Origin: Herbinix luporum
GTDB taxonomy: Bacteria; Bacillota; Clostridia; Lachnospirales; Lachnospiraceae
DNA: 64,000 nt
Reading direction: 5' to 3'
Assembly: GCF_900070325.1 (NCBI RefSeq)
Contig: NZ_LN879430.1
Span: forward strand, 1,667,379-1,731,378
Position numbers and translations under genes: made by a program. Shown here in pieces: positions 36,226 through 45,193 of the stretch (its first letter is position 1; each line of letters starts with the position of its first letter). The notes beneath the pieces were generated by a model. It saw only the letters and a list, made by a program, of their open reading frames with translations, made no database searches and was not told the DNA's origin.

Positions 36226-37434
36226 TTATGTAACCATATTAAAGGAATCGAACATGGGCAGTGCAATAGCTAAAACTATTAATGCCACAATAAAGCCTAA
36301 GACTACAATAACAGCCGGCTGTAGCATTGCAGTTAGATTCTCCGCTGCCCTATCCACCTCATCCTCATAAAAATCTGCAGTTTTTGCTAACATCTCATCT
36401 AAGGTTCCAGATTCTTCCCCCATCATAATCATATTTTCCAACATGGGGGGAAACAGCTTAAGATCTTTTATAGGATTATGTAGTCCTTCTCCTTCTTTGA
36501 CTTTTTCTATTACCTGCTCTATGCATTTTAATGCATACGTATTCCCAAGCACTTTTCCCGTGATTTCCAGTGATTCTGTTATGGGAACACCTGTTGCCAT
36601 TAAGGATGACATGTTTCTAGCAAAGGAGGCTGCGGCGGACTTTACCATAAAACTACCGAATACAGGCATTTTATATTTAAATTTGTCCATTTTCAGTCTT
36701 TGAGTCTCTCCCATAAAGAAGAGCTTAAGGCCTCCGATTATAATTGCTAATATAGCCAGTAAAACCAGTCCATTCGCTTGCAGAAAATCACTTAAGGACA
36801 GTAGTACCCTGGTAGGCAGAGGTAATTCACTTCCGGAAGAAGCAAACATTCCTTCAAAAACTGGAATTACCTTTACTATAAGAAAAATAACTACAAAAAT
36901 AGCTACAACAGAAACTATAACTGGGTAACGCAAGGCACTTTTTACTTTCTGCTTAGTAATATGTTCTTTTTCAAAATGTATTGACATAACCTCTAAGGAG
37001 TGATCAAGGCTACCGCTTGCTTCACCTGCAGCAACCATATTGATTAGCATTGAAGGGAATTTCTTACCATGGCGTTCCATAGCCTGGGAAAGACTGCTAC
37101 CCTTTTGTACATCTTCTCGGACTTTTAATGTTATAGATTTTAATATGGGATTATCTGTTTGTTCACCTAAAAGCCCAAGACAATGTATAAGAGGGACACC
37201 AGCTCTTAATATAGAACAAAATTGCTTGCAGTATATGGATAGTTCATTTGCTTTTATTCTACCGAATATCCCTAGCTCATTGATGTCTTTTCGTTCTATA
37301 AGTTCCTTTACTTCCAAGGGATAGTAATATTTTTGCCGTATCATATTTATGACAGCATCCTTGGTTTGAGCTTCATATACTCCTTCAATTGTATTTCCCG
37401 CCATGTTTTTAGCTTTATAGTGATATTTAGGCAT
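36226..37434 (-). CDS. pilC: Type IV pilus platform protein PilC
   Basis: A 402-residue inner-membrane platform of the GspF family. It has the two homologous cytoplasmic domains (LGIFGRIKANELSIYCKQF, and SFARNMSSLMATGVPITESL), each followed by a membrane segment, and a third helix at the C-terminus (LQPAVIVVLGFIVALIVLAI). PilC is moved by PilB and PilT to add or remove pilins. The gene begins 17 bases after pilT ends, with an AAGAAAGAGGG-type ribosome site. Confidence 0.96.
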   Translation of the reverse strand: MPKYHYKAKNMAGNTIEGVYEAQTKDAVINMIRQKYYYPLEVKELIERKDINELGIFGRIKANELSIYCKQFCSILRAGVPLIHCLGLLGEQTDNPILKSITLKVREDVQKGSSLSQAMERHGKKFPSMLINMVAAGEASGSLDHSLEVMSIHFEKEHITKQKVKSALRYPVIVSVVAIFVVIFLIVKVIPVFEGMFASSGSELPLPTRVLLSLSDFLQANGLVLLAILAIIIGGLKLFFMGETQRLKMDKFKYKMPVFGSFMVKSAAASFARNMSSLMATGVPITESLEITGKVLGNTYALKCIEQVIEKVKEGEGLHNPIKDLKLFPPMLENMIMMGEESGTLDEMLAKTADFYEDEVDRAAENLTAMLQPAVIVVLGFIVALIVLAIALPMFDSFNMVT

Positions 37435-37450
37435 TCTTATACCCTCTTTC

Positions 37451-38512
37451 TTACCTTTGTCTTAGTAATAAAGATTTCATATATTCAGTATCTATACAGT
37501 GTTCAATTACACTTTCACGAGTAATACTTCCTTTTTTATATAACTCGAAAATAGCATCATCCATCATGCGCATGCCCAGATTACCACTTGATTGAATTAC
37601 ATTGTTTAGTTGATGGCTCTTGCCTTCCCTTATCATATTGCTTACTGCAGCTGTACCAATCATTACCTCTACTGCCACTAAACGACCTTTACCGTCTGCT
37701 CTGGTAATAAGCTGCTGTGATATTACTCCCCGCAAGGTGGTGGCCAACTGTATTCTTATTTGTTGCTGCTGATGGGCTGGAAACACATCAATAATACGAT
37801 CAATTGTATTGCTGGCTCCAATAGTATGCAGCGTACTAAATACCAGATGACCTGTCTCTGCAGCAGTTAAGGCTACAGATATAGTTTCATAGTCACGCAT
37901 CTCACCAACTAATATAACGTCCGGATCTTGACGTAAGGATGCCCTTAAAGCATTGGCAAAGCTTAGGGAATCGACTCCGATTTCTCTTTGCTGGATAACA
38001 CTCTTATTGTGGCGGAACAGGTATTCAATAGGATCCTCCAGGGTGATAATATGTCTTCCTTTGGTATTGTTAATCATATTTATCATACTGGCAAGGGTTG
38101 TTGACTTTCCGCTACCGGTAGGCCCGGTTACCAGTACCAAACCACTATTACTATTTGCCAAATCCCTTACGACTTCCGGCAGACCTAATTCTTCAAAGGT
38201 AGGTATAATAGTGTTAACAAGTCTAAGGGCAGCACTGTATGTATTTCTCTGCCGGTAAGCATTTACTCGAAATCTTTGAACTCCGGGTATAGAGTAGGAA
38301 AAATCCACTTCTCCTTTTTTATTTAATGTATCCCATTGAAGTTCATTGGTTATGTATTTGACAAATTCTTCCGTGTCGTCCGGCAAAAGCATGTTATCAT
38401 CTAGATTAGACAGTTGTCCATTTACCCTAACTATAGGTGGTACACCTGTCACGATATGCAAGTCAGATGCCTTCATTTCAACAGATTTTAGTAAAATATC
38501 GATTGCTTTCAT
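37451..38512 (-). CDS. pilT: Pilus retraction ATPase PilT
   Basis: A 353-residue secretion ATPase of the PilT type, powering pilus retraction and twitching. It has the N-terminal PAS-like segment (ASDLHIVTGVPPIVRVNG), Walker A GPTGSGKSTTLA, an Asp box (ITLEDPIE), Walker B region (ILVGEMRDYETI), the His box (HLVFSTLHTI) and the PilT-specific SNMIREGKSHQ near the end. The start ATG at 38512 follows GGGGG by 5 bases; a TTG 12 bases earlier overlaps it. Presence of PilT implies retractable pili. Confidence 0.96.
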   Translation of the reverse strand: MKAIDILLKSVEMKASDLHIVTGVPPIVRVNGQLSNLDDNMLLPDDTEEFVKYITNELQWDTLNKKGEVDFSYSIPGVQRFRVNAYRQRNTYSAALRLVNTIIPTFEELGLPEVVRDLANSNSGLVLVTGPTGSGKSTTLASMINMINNTKGRHIITLEDPIEYLFRHNKSVIQQREIGVDSLSFANALRASLRQDPDVILVGEMRDYETISVALTAAETGHLVFSTLHTIGASNTIDRIIDVFPAHQQQQIRIQLATTLRGVISQQLITRADGKGRLVAVEVMIGTAAVSNMIREGKSHQLNNVIQSSGNLGMRMMDDAIFELYKKGSITRESVIEHCIDTEYMKSLLLRQR

Positions 38513-38541
38513 AATTACCCCCAAAAGGTTATTTATTTTTG

Positions 38542-40227
38542 TTAAATTGAAAATGTTATATCCATTACCTCATTAAAGGAAGTTATACCATCCAATATTA
38601 AACGGATGCTCTCCTGCTTTAAGGTAGTCATTCCATTATTGATAGCATATTCTTGAAGAGCATTATTACTCATATTAGCTGCTATCATATCCCTCATGTC
38701 TTTTGTAACAATAAGAATCTCATGAACAGCTATTCTGCCTTTGTAGCCGGTATCGTTACATAAGGCACAACCTACAGGTTTCCTAAAATAATAATCTCCC
38801 GGAGGCAGTCCCAAAAACCTCACCTCATGTTCAGGTGGAATATAGCTTTCTGCACAGTGGGTACATAGCCTTCGTACTAATCTTTGTGAGATAATGCCCA
38901 TAAGAGAAACCGCTATCATATATGGAGGTACTCCCATGTCGATTAGTCTTGAAATCGAACTTACAGCGTCATTAGTATGTAAGGTACTTAGAACCAAGTG
39001 GCCGGTTATGGCAGCTCTAATGGCTACTTCTACAGTTTCTGAATCTCTAATCTCACCTAACATAATGATGTCCGGATCCTGTCTTAGAAATGCTCTTAAA
39101 GCTCCTGCAAAAGTAAGTCCTGCTTTTGCATTTACCTGCACTTGATTTAAGCCGTCAATCATATATTCTACGGGATCTTCAACAGTCATTATATTATCAG
39201 TGACTTTATTTAACTCGCTTAACATGGTATATAAGGTTGTTGATTTACCGCTTCCTGTGGGGCCGGTAACCAAAATAATACCATGGGGATTTTTTAGCAA
39301 CTCATCAAACTTTGCTAAGTTTTCTTGGGTGAATCCCAATTTTTCCTTTGGTATAAGGAAGTTTGTTTTATCCAAAATACGCATAACAATCTTCTCACCA
39401 TGTACCGTGGGCAGGACTGAAATTCTTAAATTCAAGATTTTATCCTTGAATCTATAGTCACAACGGCCATCCTGAGGTATTCTTTTTTCTGCTATATCTA
39501 AACCACATAATATTTTAACTCTGGTAACAACAGCAGATTGTGCTTCCTTAGGTATGGTTTGTGTTAGCTGCAGTCTACCGTCCACACGAAAACGTACTCT
39601 AACTTCATTTTCCAAAGGTTCAATATGTATATCACTGGCTCCGCTTAATGCCGCTTGTTCTATAGTAGAATTAACAAGTCTTACAATGGGAGCACTGTCA
39701 ACTTCAAGAGAACTAATATTTTGTAAGTTTTGGCTTGATATACTACTTTTTTCTTTTTCCTGTTGAAACTCTTGAATAGCTTTATCTGCAGTTTGACTGC
39801 CGTATAATCTATTTATTGTTCTTTTTATAGCATCACTAAATGAAATAACAGGAACAATCTCATAGTTAGTAGCCATTCGTAAGTCTTCAATAGCAATAAA
39901 GTTCAGTGGATCTTCCATGGCAACGTACAATAATGTACGTTCTACCTTCACAGGTACTACATTATGACGATATATTAATTGAAATGGAATAAGTCTTTGT
40001 ACATCTGGAGGAATCTCAATTTCATTGAGGTCTATAAAGGGAATTCCCAATTGAAACTCTAAAACCTCCATTATCTGGGTCTCTGATACAAAGTTATTAT
40101 CAATTAATATTCTGCCAAGTCTATCTCCACTTTGTTTTTGAAGCTCTAATGCTCTTTTCAGTTGTTCTTCACTGATAATACCTGCTTCTATTAAAAGATC
40201 ACCGATTCGTTTCTTATTGATAGATAT
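38542..40227 (-). CDS. pilB: Pilus extension ATPase PilB (apparent ATA start)
   Basis: This is the pilus assembly ATPase: Walker A GPTGSGKSTTLY, Asp box VEDPVEY, Walker B IIMLGEIRDSETV, His box HLVLSTLHTND and a four-cysteine zinc site (CTHC and CALC). The first ATG in frame is at 40071, but the frame is open upstream and translates as a normal PilB N-terminal domain (RIGDLLIEAGIISEEQLKRA, then QSGDRLGRILIDNN). That extension begins at ATA 40227, eight bases after an AGGTGGTGA ribosome site, with no ATG, GTG or TTG in frame. With it the protein has about 561 residues, the usual PilB size. Either ATA is used as a weak start or the true base is ATG and the sequence is in error. Confidence 0.92.
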   Translation of the reverse strand: MSINKKRIGDLLIEAGIISEEQLKRALELQKQSGDRLGRILIDNNFVSETQIMEVLEFQLGIPFIDLNEIEIPPDVQRLIPFQLIYRHNVVPVKVERTLLYVAMEDPLNFIAIEDLRMATNYEIVPVISFSDAIKRTINRLYGSQTADKAIQEFQQEKEKSSISSQNLQNISSLEVDSAPIVRLVNSTIEQAALSGASDIHIEPLENEVRVRFRVDGRLQLTQTIPKEAQSAVVTRVKILCGLDIAEKRIPQDGRCDYRFKDKILNLRISVLPTVHGEKIVMRILDKTNFLIPKEKLGFTQENLAKFDELLKNPHGIILVTGPTGSGKSTTLYTMLSELNKVTDNIMTVEDPVEYMIDGLNQVQVNAKAGLTFAGALRAFLRQDPDIIMLGEIRDSETVEVAIRAAITGHLVLSTLHTNDAVSSISRLIDMGVPPYMIAVSLMGIISQRLVRRLCTHCAESYIPPEHEVRFLGLPPGDYYFRKPVGCALCNDTGYKGRIAVHEILIVTKDMRDMIAANMSNNALQEYAINNGMTTLKQESIRLILDGITSFNEVMDITFSI

Positions 40228-40275
40228 GTCATCACCACCTAACAGTAATTCACTTATGTTTTTTTATTATAAGGT

Positions 40276-41235
40276 TTAGACTGCTTTGATATTATTAAAA
40301 TATCTTTCGCTTTCTAAAACCTGCTTCACATAATCAATTAGCCTATTTGAAGTAATTGTATTAAAGCGTATATCACTACCGTCATAATCTAACAGCAACA
40401 GATCATGAACTCCTGCTTGAATACAAGTAAATCCTGAACTTATAACTTGGGTATTTGCAAACTTGTAAGTTAATATTGACACTACATTATCAATAATAAT
40501 CATTCTGTTAGATAGCATAGAAAATTCATCCGACAATAGATATTGATCACCGTTCTTGGTAACAATACCCTTATCCAGTAACTGGTTAATAGCTTCTTGT
40601 ACTTGGTTTTGTGTAAGGGGTTCATGTTCACCAATTACCTCATTTACCAGATATACAAACCACTGGATACTAGGATTTGTACTGTTTACTATTCTCCAAA
40701 TTACATTGGCATTGTAAGAATTATGGGAATAAACAACCTCGTCTACAAATGCTCTTAAGGAAGATTTTCTTTCCATGTCTAACATTGCGGCTACAACTAA
40801 AGCCTCAGCCGGCTTAAGTTTATATGTAATATTCAAGCTTTTTAAATTGCTTTTTCCAACAAAGCTTTCCATTATCTGTACAATATTTTCAGTGTGTAAT
40901 TCATCATCAATAACTATGGATTCAGGTGTAAGAATTAGTTGAACATTTTTCTTAAATGACTGGTCATAGCTAATACTATGCTCATATATACCAACCCCTC
41001 CCGTGAAAATGTATTTGACAATTCCATAGGGATTGGCTAGAACATTCATTGATGCCTCTATCTCTTTTTTTAGGCTTCCATCAGAATTGAGTATTCCATC
41101 AGAAATCAAATCTTCTTTTATACTATTAGTTATTTCCTTGTCCGGAAAATCTTTTAGTACAGACATTTCATTTTTTTTGCCGATTAATCCATTTAGAGAT
41201 TTTAACTTTTCAAGGTCGATATTATACTTAGACAT
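40276..41235 (-). CDS. Unknown protein of the pilus operon
   Basis: A 319-residue, soluble protein without signal peptide or membrane helix. It appears to have an N-terminal alpha/beta part (about 1-140) and a helical middle and C-terminal part. A small winged-helix-like segment lies around 190-235 (LTQNQVQEAINQLLDKGIVTKNGDQYLLSD). It reads like a cytoplasmic adaptor. It is transcribed between the response-regulator gene and pilB with short gaps, so a role in regulating or localising pili is likely. I do not recognise a family. Confidence 0.75.
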   Translation of the reverse strand: MSKYNIDLEKLKSLNGLIGKKNEMSVLKDFPDKEITNSIKEDLISDGILNSDGSLKKEIEASMNVLANPYGIVKYIFTGGVGIYEHSISYDQSFKKNVQLILTPESIVIDDELHTENIVQIMESFVGKSNLKSLNITYKLKPAEALVVAAMLDMERKSSLRAFVDEVVYSHNSYNANVIWRIVNSTNPSIQWFVYLVNEVIGEHEPLTQNQVQEAINQLLDKGIVTKNGDQYLLSDEFSMLSNRMIIIDNVVSILTYKFANTQVISSGFTCIQAGVHDLLLLDYDGSDIRFNTITSNRLIDYVKQVLESERYFNNIKAV

Positions 41236-41300
41236 TTATCTTCTTCCTCCTTAGTTTCATTATTACCTCATAAAGATTTTGAGATAAGAATAAGTTCTTG

Positions 41301-43256
41301 TTATGCAAGCTTGCAATTAATCTTTTCTTTTAATACTTCCTTAAAATTCTCTAATAATTCTTCGTCAAATGCTTGTTTTTGAGGCAACATATAACTAGTT
41401 TTGATAATATCAGACATACTAATTTCAGCATTTTCGATTTTAGGGTTTTTAAGTAGCTGATAAGAGCTTACTCTGGTATAGGTCTTTTTATTTGACTTTC
41501 TATCACCGATATCATAATTGCTTTTCAGATTAAAACGATTTTCATCTGATACATAAGCTCCAATCATTCCTATAAGCATTGCTGCAGTATCCAAACTTAA
41601 TTTATGGTCATAATTACTTATATCAGATTTAACAAAGGATACTCTTTGTGTTACGGTAGTAGATCTATTAATTCTTTCCTTTTGAGTTTTAAATCTGTTT
41701 CCAAATAAGAAAGAGTATTGACTAGATAAGTCACTTGTTCTTGCAGACTCATCTGTATCTTTGATAACCATTTCTTTGCTGCTTGTATCATGGCTACTTG
41801 TTTCTCTTATATCAGGTTGCTTAATATCAGCATGTATAATTTCATTTTCTTTAATCTCTTTAGTTTTTTCATCTGCAATCTTAATTCCGTCAATCTTAAT
41901 TCCGTCAACCTTAACTCCTTCTATTACAGGCTTAAGTTTATTAATACTAGGAAGAGTATCTCCCTGATATGGCGATGATAAGCCAGCTCCTTCGAATTTA
42001 GAACCAATCGTCTTTCCTTTGTAAGGTGAATTAATAGCTTCTCCCTTATACTTAGAATTTAGTATCCTTTCGTCTTTATCTTTGGTGGCTGCATTAAGAG
42101 GACGAAGTGGATAAATATTATCTTTAGATTGTCCTTTTCTATCCTCTTCTGCTGCTCTTCTGGCTTCTTCTGCAGCTTTTCTAGCTTCTTCTGCTCGTTT
42201 TGCTTCCTCTGCAGCCTTTCTGGCCTCTTCCGCTCTTTTTGCTTCCTCTGCAGCCTTTCTGGCCTCTTCCGCTCGTTTAGCCTCTTCTGCTGCCTTTCTG
42301 GCCTCTTCCGCTCGTTTCGCTTCTTCAGCTGCCTTTCTGGCCTCTTCTGCTCGTTTCGCTTCTTCTGCTGCCTTTCTGGCCTCTTCCGCTCGCTTAGCTT
42401 CTTCCTCTGCCTTTCTAGCCTCTTCCGCTCGTTTAGCCTCTTCTGCTGCCTTTCTGGCCTCTTCCGCTCGTTTCGCTTCTTCTTCTGCCTTTCTAGCTTC
42501 TTCCGCTCGTTTAGCCTCTTCTGCTGCCTTTCTAGCTTCCTCCGCCCGTCTTGCTGCTTCTGCACGCCTTGCTGCCTCTGCCCGTCTTGCTTCCTCTGCT
42601 TGCCTTTCAGCCTCCTGAGCTTTCCTAACTTCTTCAGCAAGTCTTGCTTCTTCCTCAGCTTTCCTAGCTTCTTCTTCAAGCCTTTTTTCTATTTCAGCCT
42701 GTTGGATATCTTTAGATGTCTTACCCATATCAGGCATCATGGGTTGGCTGGTCTTAATTGGACCGGTTCCTGAATCTAAAGATTTCTTAGCAGGTTTAAA
42801 AGGTACAACAGTACTATACTTTGGCTCATTAGCAATAAGAAGATTTAGTACACCTACTATATTTTCTTTTTTATATGGTTTTATAACATAATCCTTAGCT
42901 CCTGCCTTTGCTGCTTCTACTATAATTCTTTTCTGTCCTAAAGCAGTACACATTATTATATAAGTATCCGGATCATGAGCTAATATGGGAGGAATAGCTC
43001 CTAATCCATCTAATTTTGGCATCTCTACGTCCATAAATATAAATTTTGGTCTTAATTCCTTTGCCTTTTCAATGGCTTCTTTTCCATCTCCGGCTTCCCC
43101 AACTACTTCATAACCTTCACTGATTAAGATATCCCTTAAAACATTTCTTGAGAATCTAGAGTCATCAACAATTAGAACTCCCTTTTTTTCCGGTAAGTTA
43201 CCGGCGGCAGTAATATTGATATTCATATCATCATTTGCAACTCTATACCTCTTCAT
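41301..43256 (-). CDS. Response regulator with long helical repeat, in pilus operon
   Basis: A 651-residue protein. Residues about 24-140 are a CheY-like receiver domain with the acidic pair D31/D32, phospho-acceptor D76 (FMDVEMPKLDG), T104 and K126, so it can probably be phosphorylated. A charged, Ala-Glu-Arg-Lys-rich segment (about 180-380) follows, built of a repeated 13-residue unit of the type RAEEARKAAEEAK, expected to form a rigid single helix or coiled-coil. Next come four Gly-ended short repeats (SKYKGEA, SPYKGKT, SKFEGAG, SPYQGDT), a disordered stretch, and a C-terminal domain of about 130 residues. No output DNA-binding domain is seen. Strong GGAGG ribosome site. A control or scaffold role for pili is inferred. 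Confidence 0.85.
   Translation of the reverse strand: MKRYRVANDDMNINITAAGNLPEKKGVLIVDDSRFSRNVLRDILISEGYEVVGEAGDGKEAIEKAKELRPKFIFMDVEMPKLDGLGAIPPILAHDPDTYIIMCTALGQKRIIVEAAKAGAKDYVIKPYKKENIVGVLNLLIANEPKYSTVVPFKPAKKSLDSGTGPIKTSQPMMPDMGKTSKDIQQAEIEKRLEEEARKAEEEARLAEEVRKAQEAERQAEEARRAEAARRAEAARRAEEARKAAEEAKRAEEARKAEEEAKRAEEARKAAEEAKRAEEARKAEEEAKRAEEARKAAEEAKRAEEARKAAEEAKRAEEARKAAEEAKRAEEARKAAEEAKRAEEARKAAEEAKRAEEARKAAEEARRAAEEDRKGQSKDNIYPLRPLNAATKDKDERILNSKYKGEAINSPYKGKTIGSKFEGAGLSSPYQGDTLPSINKLKPVIEGVKVDGIKIDGIKIADEKTKEIKENEIIHADIKQPDIRETSSHDTSSKEMVIKDTDESARTSDLSSQYSFLFGNRFKTQKERINRSTTVTQRVSFVKSDISNYDHKLSLDTAAMLIGMIGAYVSDENRFNLKSNYDIGDRKSNKKTYTRVSSYQLLKNPKIENAEISMSDIIKTSYMLPQKQAFDEELLENFKEVLKEKINCKLA
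42175..42564. repeat. Ten tandem 39-bp units (coding repeat)
   Basis: Ten consecutive units of exactly 39 bases, beginning at 42175, each close to GCCTTTCTGGCCTCTTCCGC plus a variable 19-base half. They lie inside the response-regulator gene and encode the 13-residue helical unit. The 39-base length is a multiple of three, so loss or gain of units changes length without breaking the frame. Units differ at a few mostly silent positions. Confidence 0.93.
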
Positions 43257-43302
43257 TAATCCGCTCCTCCTTTAAATCATAGCCAAAATATTTTAATAAC
43301 TT

Positions 43303-44076
43303 TTACTTGTATATGTAATTAATGTACCATGATATAATTCTATCTCCATAAAGCATGGATATTAATATTCCTAATGATAAATAAGGTCCAAAGGCCAGTA
43401 CCCTATCCTGCTTATAAAATTTAATCATTAGTAAATGTATCACTGCACCAAATACACATCCTAGCAAAAAGGCCAATATAACCAATTTCCATCCCAGAAA
43501 AAATCCAGCTGCTGCCATCAGGTTGATGTCACCCATTCCAATCCCTTTACCGGATGTCACAAAATACAATATAAGCAAAAAGCCACTTACTACACATAAC
43601 CCTGCTATATAGTTTAAAATCAAAGAAAAATTATTGCTTTTTATTATTTCTATAATAAGTTTTACTGCTCCCATAAAGAAGATAAAAATATTAATCCATA
43701 TATTAATTGTATAAGTTCTAAAATCTATAACACTTAAGACAATTAGAGCAGATATTACAAAACAATATAGGCAAGTTGTAAGACTCCATCCTTTTACCAT
43801 AAAGGTCAATACATACAGTAAACCATTTAAAACTTCAATTATTGGATATTGTAAGGAGATTTTTGACTTACAATTTCTACATCTGCCTTTAAGAGCTATG
43901 TAACTAAAAAGTGGTATCATATCATACCACCGTATTGATTTATTACATTTAATACAGTGGGATTTTACAAATACAATACTTTCACCTTTAGGTATTCTAC
44001 TAATACATACGTTTAAAAAACTTCCAAAAATCAAACCATATATAAAAACGATAATATAATATATCATTTCCTCCAA
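43303..44076 (-). CDS. pilD: Prepilin peptidase/methylase (PilD)
   Basis: This 257-residue membrane enzyme cuts the leader from prepilins and methylates the new N-terminus. It has the full zinc-binding loop (C41, C44 and C66, C69: CIKC and CRNC), with WYDMIPLFSYI between the pairs, and the catalytic aspartates in SVIDFRTYTIN and GKGIGMGDINL. It is the first gene of the operon. Start: TTG at 44076 with AAAGGA upstream, or ATG at 44067 only 2 bases after GGAGG; neither is ideal. Confidence 0.93.
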   Translation of the reverse strand: MEEMIYYIIVFIYGLIFGSFLNVCISRIPKGESIVFVKSHCIKCNKSIRWYDMIPLFSYIALKGRCRNCKSKISLQYPIIEVLNGLLYVLTFMVKGWSLTTCLYCFVISALIVLSVIDFRTYTINIWINIFIFFMGAVKLIIEIIKSNNFSLILNYIAGLCVVSGFLLILYFVTSGKGIGMGDINLMAAAGFFLGWKLVILAFLLGCVFGAVIHLLMIKFYKQDRVLAFGPYLSLGILISMLYGDRIISWYINYIYK

Positions 44077-44179
44077 ATTATCGATTTCCTTTCACATTTA
44101 TTTATTAATTATTTCCTACGGAATTATTATCAATATATTATTTTATTTTAAAATCGCATTTATTCGATAATCTATCTAA

Positions 44180-44208
44180 ATTATATACAATCTTCTCAAA
44201 TAAAACAA
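44180..44208 (-). promoter_or_regulatory. Candidate promoter of the pilus operon
   Basis: On the minus strand TTGTTT (44208-44203) and a perfect TATAAT (44185-44180) are separated by 17 bases, about 105 bases before the first pilus gene. The stretch 44077-44330 is otherwise very AT-rich. No c-di-GMP riboswitch fold or coding frame is visible in it. Confidence 0.5.
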
Positions 44209-44330
44209 GTAAAATAGAATTTTTTTTCCACATTTTCAATTTATTTTCTACTAAATTCATCAATTAGTTATTATTAGTAAGCTTTTTTATAAATATTATA
44301 TCTATTTTTTTTGTTATTTGTCATAAATAC

Positions 44331-44379
44331 AAAAATTAGGACTGCTGCCACAAGCATTGGGTCTGCAGTCCTAATTTTT
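44331..44379 (-). terminator. Terminator of the trp operon
   Basis: A perfect 15-bp stem, AAAAATTAGGACTGC / GCAGTCCTAATTTTT, with a 19-base loop. On the minus strand the 3' arm ends in a run of five U. It lies 44 bases after the trpA stop. Confidence 0.85.
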
Positions 44380-44422
44380 ATTTCATAACTATTAATAACT
44401 ATTAATAACAATTTACTAAATT

Positions 44423-45193
44423 TTAAACTATAGCCTCTTTCATTTTTTTTACAAATTCCCTTACATGGGGTATGGAGTCTTTTCCATATTCTGCGATTAT
44501 ATTCACAATGGCACTGCCTACAATTACCCCATCTGAAATTTCAGCCATCTGCCTAGCCTGCTCAGGGGATGAGATACCAAATCCTATGGCACATGGAATA
44601 TCCTTTACCTTCTTTACCTCTTTTATCATATTCTCTATATGATTGCTAAATTCCTTACGCATACCCGTAACTCCCATAGAAGATACGCAATAAATAAAGC
44701 CCTGTGATTCCTTTACAATCTTTTGTATTCTCTCCCCAGATGTAGGAGCTATTAAGGAGATTAAATTTACCCCATACTTTTCACAAAAAGGTCTAAATTC
44801 ATCTTGTTCTTCAAAAGGTACATCCGGAATAATCAGTCCATCTATACCATATTCCTTGCATTTTTTTATAAACCGTTCACTACCATAGGAAAAAACCGGA
44901 TTGGCATATGTCATAAATGCCAGAGGTATACTGCATTCCTTACGAAGCTCTTTTACCATTTCAAATATCTTATCCACAGTAACCCCGCCCATTAAAGCAC
45001 GGTTACTTGCCTCCTGAATTACAGGCCCTTCAGCTATGGGGTCTGAAAATGGTATTCCAATCTCTATTAAATCTGCCCCTGCCTCTGCCATTTCCTTTAT
45101 TAACTTCTGTGTAAACTTAAGATTTGGATCTCCGGCTGTTATAAATGGTATAAAAGCCTTTCCCCCCATAAATACCTGTTCAATTCTACTCAT
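44423..45193 (-). CDS. trpA: Tryptophan synthase alpha chain
   Basis: This subunit cleaves indole-3-glycerol phosphate to indole, which is passed to TrpB. The 256 residues show the TIM-barrel phrases [32 protein letters not shown] (catalytic Glu and Asp), [13 protein letters not shown] and [10 protein letters not shown]. The ATG at 45193 has GGGGG 9 bases upstream and overlaps the trpB end by eight bases. Last gene of the operon, before its terminator. Confidence 0.96.
   Translation of the reverse strand: MSRIEQVFMGGKAFIPFITAGDPNLKFTQKLIKEMAEAGADLIEIGIPFSDPIAEGPVIQEASNRALMGGVTVDKIFEMVKELRKECSIPLAFMTYANPVFSYGSERFIKKCKEYGIDGLIIPDVPFEEQDEFRPFCEKYGVNLISLIAPTSGERIQKIVKESQGFIYCVSSMGVTGMRKEFSNHIENMIKEVKKVKDIPCAIGFGISSPEQARQMAEISDGVIVGSAIVNIIAEYGKDSIPHVREFVKKMKEAIV

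Noticed and set aside
42175..42564. CRISPR array
   Set aside because: Units are directly joined without unique spacers, are coding and vary at silent positions; no cas genes are present.
42059..42773. Long open frames on both strands across the repeat (206 and 214 codons)
   Set aside because: They arise because a 39-base repeat repeats the same reading in all frames; the response-regulator frame has the ribosome site and a known domain.
44077..44330. c-di-GMP riboswitch before the pilus operon, as known in other Clostridia
   Set aside because: The leader is nearly all A and T and I could not find a GEMM-like core; a covariance-model search would settle it.
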